64,000 bases of DNA from Sipunculus nudus (lineage: Eukaryota; Annelida; Sipuncula; Golfingiida; Sipunculidae): positions 39,259,079-39,323,078 of the forward strand of contig CM049309.1 in NCBI GenBank assembly GCA_026874595.1, read 5' to 3'. The position numbers and the translations under genes are program-made. Shown here one piece after another: positions 54,168 to 64,000 of this stretch. Under the pieces are notes generated by a model. That model ran no database searches, was not told the origin of the DNA, and was given only the letters and a program-made list of their open reading frames with translations. The first letter of the stretch is position 1. Each line of letters opens with the position of its first letter.

Positions 54168-57100
54168 TATAGAGTCTTTACTCCTTTGTGAACCTAAAAC
54201 TACAGAAATACCTTGAGATGAAATTTTACATGCATTCAGCTAAAAATAGCTTTCCAACGTGATATATGAACATAACACATATGGCACAATGATAAAAATT
54301 ATGTAGCCACTGTATATAGTGATAACTAATCTAGTGAACAATATATCAATACGCTGTGTGAATGATTTGGTTATTGGCGCCAATTTAGTTGTGGTGATAA
54401 TAGTCCTACACATAGCATATACATATAACCTGACGTTAAACTAGGAAGTACTTCAGGTTCCGCTAACGTGACAGAAGAGATATCCTGGTGGCAATTAATA
54501 ATTCTGACAGCACATGCTTGTTATATGTATAAGAAGACAAATAACATCTTTATAATTTAAAGGAATCCAATCACCTATCTGACCTTTATAACTAAAGGTA
54601 ATCCCTTGGAGCTTTCATAAAAACAGGCCAGAAAACGTTGATATCACCTTACACGAGCTGCTTGTTTTGTTTATATCAACATGTTTATGTTATGTGGGGG
54701 CCCGCCAAAATAAAACATTCAACAAGGGCATCTGGCAGCAAGTCAGATAAGCCAGAGCTTTGCAAATGGCATTTTGCAAGAAGTAACCTTTCTTCCTCCG
54801 CATATATGCAACATACCACCCAAGATTACATGTTTTTCCTATTTGTCAACATTGCTATGTTTACAAACATTTTTTTGGTAAACAAGTTTACTCATCATTC
54901 ACATAGTCGTTATAAGAACAATTCACAATCAGAATTACCCTTAGATTATTAAAATATACACAGAGGAAGCCAGATATCACAATTCTTTTTCAAAAAGTTG
55001 ATGAATGGGCACCTTTAATATAACTTAATATTTTTGCCAAATATTTCATGAAAGTAGGTATAGCATAGAGCCAAAGGTAAGTTTAACGCCGGTAACATGC
55101 TAACCCATACATTCATCTTCGGCCGGTTAAAAAATCTTCCTTCTTCCATCCCGAAACTAATTATGACACTTTCAACATGCGGATAAAATAGCTACCGTTG
55201 TTATTTCATGTGTCAACATTTGCGAGACCTAGCGGAGATTTTCATAACGGGCTGAGTGAGTCGCGTTTGAGGTTACCCGGCCACCGTGATAATTCCAGTC
55301 TCCAGCTGATTGCGGATACAGCAGAGAGCTGATGACAGGAAACATTTAGTATTGCTCCGATCCAGAATCGATCTTTCCTTCTGGAATGACGGCTGCTGAA
55401 GCTACATGGGGCTTTGGCGATGTGGCAAATGGTGTCGTGGTCGAGTTCAGGTTTTACCGAATTCAGAAAACATATATTGAGATATTATTCGCTTTATATA
55501 TTACATAGTTTACGCTTCGAAATCTTTTCTTACTAAATTTGCAGTTATAGTTAAACCTATTAACCAAACTGTTGTTTGAAGCCGCGTTATGATTAATTCA
55601 TTATTTAAGCACAGGTTATGCCGTTATTGAGATGTAATATCAGGCTTTGGGCATTCACGATCTTCCTTTTCGAAAAGGGATTTTTTAACGTAGTACCTCA
55701 GCCGAATTAACAGGAACACTGGTCACATCGTTAAAACAGGATACAGCGTTAAGGAAACATATTATAACATTTTTTGCATTACCGAAATTTTTGTCATATA
55801 TATATATATGTTTCCATACCTAGAGTCGGCACTTTGAAGAAATATAATTTAAAAAAAATATTAAAATTATTCAAATTCTGTATAGCATGCCTGACTCGGG
55901 TACGAACAGATTACAGAAAACACAAAATAAAACACAAACAGGAGTAAACCAAAATGTCGTCAGTATCTTACCGACCGGAGAGTTTCGTTTCGGGGTGGCC
56001 ACGTATTCATCCCCTACACCACCATCCACGGGTTTACCAAGGCCGCCTGGTGGCCCATCTCGTCTTCCTTATGGCTGTAGGGGACTCCGCCAGAGGTTAT
56101 CCTACAATTATCAGCAACCCAAATCGATGTGGTCTGGCAGGGCTGCTGACAAGGCGCGGTGCCGTGTGGACCAAGAGAATCCAGCAAGCAGGCTCTTCAT
56201 GCATATAGATAGCCTGATTGTTCCCAATTCCCGTCAAAACAGACTCAAGTCTGCATAAAACGGCCATACCGTGAAGCCTCGTCAGTTTCAATCCTTCACC
56301 GACCCGGCTGTGTATTAGGGACACCGTTAGCGTATAAAAAGTGGATGGTTTTTCTACACGGACCCAGCTTCCCAGGAACCGTGCCTCAATATTCATCATA
56401 CGCTGGGTTTTCAAAGATAACTCCCAGGGCATGAGAAACTGTAAAATATCATAATAATGGCATAAACAGTATACTTAGCATCGACAAAAAGTAATTTTTC
56501 ACCGTTAGATATTATGGTTTATATATTAAGATTAATAAACAAGGAGAGATTCCACATTTCATGCCTCTCATAATCAGTAAATTATAAATTATTTCCTAGA
56601 TTCTCAAGAAAACGCTTGTAAATTATTCTCCCTTCGTTAAGTCAGTTTACAATAACAAATATTAAATCGCCTTTGCACTTGTATTTTTCTGAGACAGTTG
56701 GGACCAAGATGGGAACCAAGATGCCTTAAACTCGTCACCTTTTTTACATCTGTCACATAACACGGTATAAGAACAAAAATGACATATTCCTATTGAACAA
56801 AACATAATGTCCTACAAAAAAGGTAATTGCCAAGAAATCGGCAATAGAATGTAAATTTATATTTTCTGTTAAAATCTGTATGATCTTTCTTCAATTTGTC
56901 TCATGTGTATATCATATCTGTAATCGCTTTATACCTGTTTTTCGAAAATGTATTTTAACAGAATGTGTGTTTCACGAATGATCTTTTTTTAAGGAGGAAC
57001 CACAAGGTTTCGCAAAAACAGCAGCAAATCGGTATAGGACACAGACACAAGCACACCTATATCTATTTATTGCAGATAATGTTCAAATTAAAATAATAAT

Positions 57101-59781
57101 AATAATTTGTATTTAAATATGCAGTATCCTCCTGTTTTTCTTACATTACAAGAATCTCACACAAAGGAAATAACACAACACGGAAATTAAATCTTAACAC
57201 CATCAAACTAGCCTAAAATAATGTTAAGATTTAGAATGATTTTTATTATTAAGCCGAAACATATTATACTGTCAGTCGGGTATGCGTGTTTTGAGATTAA
57301 GGGAAAATGCAGACATAAGCAGATATGCCCACTTTAGAATGTGTAAAATATTGCACGCATACCACGATGGAAGTTGACTTGTAAATTGTGAAAGTAAATA
57401 TATTGAAAAAATAAAGAGACATCCCTATTTTTTTATAATTCTTTGAAGTGATCTTCAAGCTGTCATTTATTTGCCTTTGGCAAAGAGCAAATATATTCTC
57501 ATATATTTATCTCAGGAAATCACAAAAGAAGAAAACACCTCTGGATGTAATGTCTGAATTATGTTGATTTAATATCTCTGGTTGCTTAAACCTCTCTTTA
57601 CCAGATCAATATCGCAGTATTACTGTGATTCTTTGTATCATTAAAGACATGAATATGGCACAATAGATCTTGGATGTTATAATTCAGAAATGGCTAACGA
57701 CAAGAATTTGTATTCAGACCACCAGATCGATTTAACATTATCTAAATACATGCTACAGACAAGAAATATCATTCTGGCAGAGATCATGCAGCCATCCTGA
57801 TTCGACGTATATACCGGTCTTGGATCAGTATCGGCGTGTTCTAAATGCAAGGAACGCAGATACCCCTGATTCAGAACCGAGCGGTATTGGTCTTAGTATG
57901 CAAGTCATTTAACTTCTTGTGAGATAAAAAGTGAAAGGCTATGGCATATTGTACGAAAGGTCTGATTTAACCACAAGAATCCTGCGTGTGAAATGTTTTT
58001 ATTGAAGCAAGCGTTTGATCTTTAATAAAGATAAGCAGGGACATTATTAGAATTGGTTGTTTTCAAAAATCATATTAATTGTACAAATGAGAATAAGTTG
58101 TATTTAGTTGGTTTAAAAGTCAAACCCTGTGCTACGTATTGTGGAAATATGGCCAGGCATTAATAAAAGGTTAAGTAGTTGGTTGATAAATACCAAAACG
58201 ATAAATGACACATGGATGTACACCAGAGAAGACCAAAATTCCAGAGGTCGGCAAAAGAAGGAACATTTAACATAAGAGGCAAAAGTACACGTACATACAG
58301 GGAAATGTCCTTAAAATAAGTAGGAAATTGATGACAACATGCATCTTGAGCAAGAGGACAGCAAAATTATATCAAGGTGCAAATATTTGCAAATGTTGTA
58401 GAAATATGCCTTACTTTTCTTGAGAAATGCTAATAAATACTTATACTGATAAAAAGGTGTAAAATACCGATGTCAATTATTGAATTTGTATAAAATGCAT
58501 CGTAATCATCAGTAGGCGCTGGGTTAGTGTAACAAGCTTACACGTTGACGATCACATTCGCAAAATTCTCTCAGCCATTCCTGGGAAATGCTGAATAATA
58601 TTGGTACCAAAGGTTACTGAATTGTTCCTGATAAAGCCTTAATAATCAGGCGTAAAATGCCGATGACGATTTGGTTTAAATAAGCATGTATTGTACAAGC
58701 GGATAGTGAGCTTTCACCAGGATACCCATGCACAAGGACAACAGTGCACCAGTTCACATGCGACCTTTATGGTCAACAAACCGAGGGAAAAAGAATAAAA
58801 ATGTTCACCCACATACGAATACTAGTGGCGGTGGAGTCCGGATGAAAAAAAAAACTGTTCGTGAGAATCCGAATTGGTGGATGAAATAACACACACGTCT
58901 ATGCCATCCTAATTCTGCACAACTTAGTGCCATGCTTAAAATGCACAAGGGAATTTCTGTGACCCGATGAAATAAAACATTTTATCATAAACTAGCTGAT
59001 AGACCCGGTATACCGGGCTTATTACTGGGGTTGGGGAGATTTATTAACTGAGATGTGAAATGTTAGCTCTTTTTTTTTATTCTAAAAGTTTAAAGAAAGT
59101 ATATGTTTTCAGTGGGAAACTTTCTCCATAAGATATGTACCAACATTTGGGCACAACTGCAGAATAACTCACGCACCTGTCTGAGGCACAACACTTCTGT
59201 GAACAGAAAACGTTTCTTTGTCCAACTGCTTGTATCTTAATTTTGCCACTTTCTTTAAAATTTCATGAATTCTAAACATCATACCGTCCGTCCGTATAAA
59301 CTCATAACCTGGTGGTGACAGTGCGTGAGTGATTCTGCAGTCGCTCCAATATTTTTAACATTTATTTTGTGGGGCTGTCCTCGTGGCAAGAAATTTATAC
59401 CCCGGTATGTTTACCTTGAAGACCTATTCAGTGATGGTGTTTACATTGCGAACCGGAATGAGACGCGGGGGCATTCAGGTTTTCGATGATATTTGACTGG
59501 ATTCTATCGTTGGACGTATACAGATAATTAAGGTTGATGTGTGGAGCACATGAAACATTTATTAAATGTACGTTGCAAGGAAACTGTTCCTGAAGAAAGA
59601 AACAGAAATATGCATACCTCGTAAGTAGCAGAAGCGGACCCATCGGGTCCGTATTCATTTTCAACCGCCGCAACCTTTTTTTCATCGGATCAGACAAATT
59701 TTGAGGCCTGAAACCCAAGACACCACTTCGCCCTACCCCATCCCACCCAACCCGACACCTGTTCGTGAAACTGGACCTTGA
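54168..59781. other. DNA upstream of ebony-like gene B; no second gene supported
   Basis: Counterpart of 39616-44754. It includes a 471-bp segment (57536-58006) absent from copy A. Open frames at 55887-56258 mirror those at 41337-41708 but overlap in several phases, so I do not call them genes. Confidence 0.45.
57536..58006. other. 471-bp insertion specific to copy B
   Basis: Copy A reads straight through GAAGAAAAGCAAGCG at about 42990, whereas copy B has 471 bp between GAAAA and GCAAGCG. No terminal inverted repeat, poly-A tail or ORF is apparent. It is either a small insertion in B or a deletion in A. Confidence 0.75.
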
Positions 59782-60529
59782 ATTAGGTTTTGTCATTATT
59801 CCTCCTGGGTTGAACTCTCCATTTCAAAAAGCGAGAAACATGTGTTTTTCTCTTTTACTGACCACGCACGTGGGAGAGCCTCGTTCAAATGAATGGGCCG
59901 ACAGGCTCAAATCCATCACTGAAAGCAAGCGTTATTCTTATGAACAATAGTAGTGTTTGAGGTTGAAAGACCACGATGCATGCGTTCCGGTCATTTCCGA
60001 AGGCAGTTCGGCTGTGCTCTGTCTTACCTCTGTGCAAGTCAATAATAAGCGAAAAATCACTCAAAATTATATGTACATTAAAAATTATTTATTCTCATAT
60101 CGCCTATGTCACTGCGGGCATAATAACCTTTAAAATGATGTACGGCACAATATTGTACACATTGTGTGTTTAGAGAACATTGCGAACAGACATGAACCGA
60201 ATTCCTTTTAAGTATTAGATGTATCCAATATTATTGTTCATGACTGACATGTATAAAGGTACGTTCACATACAGGCCTTAACTCGAGGCAGGGAAATGTA
60301 AAGATCAGTAGTGCAAAAATTGTAATTGGTCAAATCGCAGAAAGAAAATGACATTACGTGTTTAATCTCAGAAGCACCCTGTTCTATTCAAAGTGGACTT
60401 TTGAGAACGTGTCACTCATAAGCGTAGATACATGTCCATAGCTTTAGCTTTGACTTCCGCAGGATTTTTGGTTCCCTCCAGTTTCGAAATTTTAGTTTCC
60501 TCCTCCGCATTTCAAAACCATTCGACTAA
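59782..60529. other. no gene seen
   Basis: Unique-looking AT-rich DNA to the right of copy B. Short frames at 59765-59950 and 59976-60173 have no recognisable content. Confidence 0.4.
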
Positions 60530-60828
60530 GGCAAAAAAAATGAAAGGTATGGTTCTCAGGCACTTTATTTCCAGAAATCAGTGCGGGCGGGCGGTATTTT
60601 ATTATTGACCCTTTTTTTTGTATGTTTCAATAAAAATGTCATATGATCAGGAAAAAGCATGAAAATAACAATTTGTTTTACTAAACAGGTAAATACACTA
60701 CATAAATTGTATTATATATCTTCTTTTAAAATAAAAATCAATATAAAAGTTTTTGATGCGGGGGGGGGGGGGGATGGTTAAAATTGACGCGGGCGGTGCC
60801 TGCGAACCATACCTTTTATTTTTTTGGC
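60530..60828. repeat. MITE-like element with terminal inverted repeats of about 32 bp
   Basis: The left end (60530-60562) carries AAAGGTATGGTTCTCAGGCA and the right end (60797-60828) is its near-perfect reverse complement, TGCCTGCGAACCATACCTTT. Outer A/T runs also pair. The 299-bp element has no ORF and an internal G-run at about 60760-60773. It looks non-autonomous; I could not settle a target duplication. Confidence 0.7.
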
Positions 60829-61442
60829 ATAACGTACGAGGGTCTATAGAGCCTCCGTCATAGCGATATCTGCCCAAAACGTAGCGATCGCCTCGGCAAG
60901 TTTTCCTCGAAGTTTCCTGTCTCGATTGGTTCCTTAAGTTGCAGTTTCCTTTCGACTTTATCCAATCCTGCCGCGATAGAGCCTGCTATTGTTAATTATA
61001 GGTGATTTGCAGCACACAATGCAACTTCTTTTCAATGCATTCTCCAATATGTCCTTAAGCTTTTACCCTAAAGCTGTGTTTTTAATTTATTAAAATATCA
61101 ATATTCTTTTAATGAGAATCACGCAATGTCATCGGACAGACCGATATGGAGACATCAGCAGCATATATATGTGGATGTCGCCCGGGTGCCAGGATGTGCT
61201 GTGGCGATAGTCCGTTTGATCTCAACCAGGGGTCTCTACTGTGCACTTTTTTCGCCTTCGCAAATATCAGCACTGGAGTGACAAAGAATGGTATACCCCT
61301 AAAACAACCTCGGAACGGAATATAAAGGTTGTTTTTATAAAAAATTATGATAAGTATTTTTTATTAGTTTGGATAAAAAGAAGCACGTTCGCAGTGACTC
61401 ATCCACAAGGGCAAATCACGTTGTCGGCCTAATTAATCTGAA
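60829..61442. other. no gene seen
   Basis: Mixed-composition DNA without a recognisable coding or RNA feature. Confidence 0.4.
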
Positions 61443-62306
61443 CAAAGCCATATTATATTTCAGGACATTTGCGCTTTGGGGTTATTTCTATTTTTCATTA
61501 TAATCAATGTAATGTTAAACGTATATCTTTCGGTTATATGATGCAGAGTTAAACCATCATGGCATATTGATTGGGAAGTTTAAAACTTAATTGTTATTGT
61601 TTCGATAAACTTTGATATTGTTGTTGTTATAAATTCAGCCTTTCCTTTAGGGGTAGCTTGATCAAACGTTTCTTTTTACTTATTTGTTATGTGTATTTAA
61701 ATACAATTAAGCTATTGTGTTTGCGGCTAAACAAACAAGGAGAACAAATTAAAGTAAAAAGAAACATATAAATGTATAACCCCTATATATGCTTGAATTC
61801 CTTGATATTTGAAAGGCCATTAATAAAGACGTCACGATTTCCGTCATCCGTGTGGGTGAGGTTATATATGAGTGTGGATGATGTAATATCTGTAATCGTG
61901 TAGTACTGGGAAAATATAGCTTATAATTACTGATACATTCATTGGACCGATTAAAAGAGAATACAGGTACATTGCAACCATATGTACTTGTTATCATTTT
62001 AGAAAAAAAATCGATCATTCGCTAGTAAAGACCTTTACCATATTCTCTTCATTAACAATTTTAATGTTTATAGCAGATATATGTATTTACCAGTTTGTAT
62101 TGGTATTTGCTGTTGGAAATAAATAATGACATTCAAATAATATTACTAAAAGTTATCTCGATTTCCATCCTAGTGAAAACATCAGTGATATAAGACCTCA
62201 CTTTTGAACTCGGACTTGGGCTCGAGGGTCCTGGACTTGGACTGGGAGGTAAGGACTCAAGAAATCCGGCCGAGTCCATCTCGAGAAAAAAAACCCGACA
62301 GATATT
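61443..62306 (+). repeat. direct repeat of at least 864 bp, first copy
   Basis: It matches 63137-64000 without indels at a constant offset of 1,694 bp; I noticed one substitution near the end. The second copy runs off the window, so the true length is unknown. Confidence 0.92.
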
Positions 62307-62635
62307 ATAAAAGAAATGCACATGTAGGCTACGAAATACTAACAGAATATTACAAAATAATAACACTTTTATACCAATTATTGCACAGCATCAGGAGCTA
62401 TTAATGTTATTAAATATTATAGTAAAACCATGTGTGAACTAACTTAAAGATTTACATAATAATATGAAAGGATATTTGTATTGGACTCAGACTAGGACTC
62501 GGGTTCCAAATGACTTGGACTCGAAGAATACAGACTTTGACTAGACCTCAAGGACTCGGAATTGTTCTTGGACTCGAGTGGCCTGGATTCGGACCTGCAC
62601 TCGGACTCGGACGGTGAGGACTCGACTACATCACT
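62206..62635 (+). repeat. degenerate GGACTCG/GGACTTGG repeat
   Basis: Hexamer-like GACTCG and GACTTG units recur at 62206-62275 and 62480-62635, with some complementary CGAGTCC strings. The sequence is low-complexity and could form hairpins. Confidence 0.75.
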
Positions 62636-63136
62636 GGAAAGCATTAAACCATTAGTATACCTTAAATAAAATATAACCTGACGTCTTACTTATCTTACTT
62701 AGATCTCATCTTCTCATTCTACATTGAGTGTTTAAATTCATTATGAGACTTTTCTGCTTTTCTGTTTATAATTTTATGGCGCGAAATGGTAGTTCATAAT
62801 TATGAAAAGCCGGAATTAAACATGTTAAAATATGAATAGTACAATATATAGCGGGCGTTACAAAACTTATATTATGCTGGAGTATACTGGTTTAGAGCCA
62901 CAGTACACAATATAAAATAACCAGCAAATAATGTACATTTTATTAAGTGTTTGCCAACCAGGAAGTACTCTTGCCAGGGTGTATTGGCATAACCAGGCAG
63001 GATTACGTTTGTACGGCGGCTGTGCGTGTTTACAAATAGTTACAGCCCGCCTAATTTCTACAGCAGACGACAGCTTAAGCTCGTGTACCGAGGGAAAACT
63101 TCCTGGGTACAGGTTACCGTGACGATCGTTGTCTGT
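62307..63136. other. spacer between the right-end direct repeats
   Basis: 830 bp holding the second half of the GACTCG repeat and AT-rich DNA. No coding or LTR-retrotransposon internal region is seen. Confidence 0.45.
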
Positions 63137-64000
63137 CAAAGCCATATTATATTTCAGGACATTTGCGCTTTGGGGTTATTTCTATTTTTCATTATAATCA
63201 ATGTAATGTTAAACGTATATCTTTCGGTTATATGATGCAGAGTTAAACCATCATGGCATATTGATTGGGAAGTTTAAAACTTAATTGTTATTGTTTCGAT
63301 AAACTTTGATATTGTTGTTGTTATAAATTCAGCCTTTCCTTTAGGGGTAGCTTGATCAAACGTTTCTTTTTACTTATTTGTTATGTGTATTTAAATACAA
63401 TTAAGCTATTGTGTTTGCGGCTAAACAAACAAGGAGAACAAATTAAAGTAAAAAGAAACATATAAATGTATAACCCCTATATATGCTTGAATTCCTTGAT
63501 ATTTGAAAGGCCATTAATAAAGACGTCACGATTTCCGTCATCCGTGTGGGTGAGGTTATATATGAGTGTGGATGATGTAATATCTGTAATCGTGTAGTAC
63601 TGGGAAAATATAGCTTATAATTACTGATACATTCATTGGACCGATTAAAAGAGAATACAGGTACATTGCAACCATATGTACTTGTTATCATTTTAGAAAA
63701 AAAATCGATCATTCGCTAGTAAAGACCTTTACCATATTCTCTTCATTAACAATTTTAATGTTTATAGCAGATATATGTATTTACCAGTTTGTATTGGTAT
63801 TTGCTGTTGGAAATAAATAATGACATTCAAATAATATTACTAAAAGTTATCTCGATTTCCATCCTAGTGAAAACATCAGTGATATAAGACCTCACTTTTG
63901 AACTCGGACTTGGGCTCGAGGGTCCTGGACTTGGACTGGGAGGTAAGGACTCAAGAAATCCGGCCGAGTCCATCTCGAGAAAAAAAACCTGACAGATATT
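63137..64000 (+). repeat. direct repeat, second copy (cut by window end)
   Basis: Second copy of 61443-62306, starting CAAAGCCATATTATATTTC. The two copies suggest a tandem duplication of a 1,694-bp unit continuing beyond the window. Confidence 0.92.

Larger units (their letters stand above)
45513..59781. repeat. large direct repeat, copy B (with ebony-like gene B)
   Basis: Second copy of 30513-44754. It starts inside the Mutator-like gene just before the PHD finger and ends GGACCTTGA at 59781, after which the sequence differs from what follows copy A. It carries its own decayed PHD module (about 45580-45780), polyadenylation repeat and TGCGACC palindrome cluster (46135-46290). Confidence 0.93.

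Noticed and set aside
61443-64000. Right-end direct repeats as LTRs of a small retrotransposon
   Set aside because: The repeats start CAAAGCC rather than TG, and the 830-bp spacer has no primer site, polypurine tract or coding remnants.

Overview
This window is animal nuclear DNA, probably from a marine invertebrate. Introns, a spliced ebony-like gene, Ty3-type and Mutator-type transposons, relics of invertebrate-style repeat families and AT-rich intergenic DNA all point that way. A mollusc or other lophotrochozoan is my best guess, but nothing here fixes the species. There are no operons, rRNA genes or CRISPR arrays, and I recognised no tRNA gene.

Layout. 1-8151 is old, decayed DNA. It holds a MULE/FLYWCH-type transposase relic (about 1215-1814), a retroelement protease relic (about 2339-3206), a gag relic (about 4081-4620), a palindrome-containing dispersed repeat (6285-7130) and a 24-bp minisatellite (7688-7866). 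8156-19038 is a complete, apparently intact Ty3/Gypsy-type LTR retrotransposon with identical 232-bp LTRs and an ATAT target duplication. 19060-23870 holds relics of a hAT transposase, an uncharacterised repetitive gene family, and a PHD + OTU/vertnin-like gene. 25453-31178 is a decayed Mutator-like element whose exons carry a broken SGNH module, a MULE transposase with SWIM finger, an Ulp1-type protease and a PHD finger.

From 30513 to 59781 a segment of about 14.25 kb is present twice in direct orientation (30513-44754 and 45513-59781). Each copy holds one minus-strand ebony-like gene of 853 codons (adenylation, carrier and acyltransferase-like domains; two coding exons). A dispersed repeat with 337-bp units fills the join exactly. 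The arrangement is either a young segmental duplication or two haplotypes laid end to end by the assembler. The right end (59782-64000) has a MITE-like element and an 864-bp direct repeat spaced 1,694 bp apart.

Most notable system. The LTR retrotransposon encodes, after gag and pol and in the position where errantiviruses keep env, a 480-aa protein with two zinc-finger-like motifs and a TatD-type metal-dependent nuclease domain that keeps all six expected metal ligands. The sequence also suggests how the element is expressed. A consensus splice donor lies in the LTR (8359). Strong splice acceptors lie 14 and 13 nt before the gag and TatD start codons. A TTTAAAA slippery heptamer followed after 6 nt by a nested hairpin joins gag to pol. 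Gag carries a long RS-rich segment. Together these read as a recently active element with spliced messages and its own nuclease.
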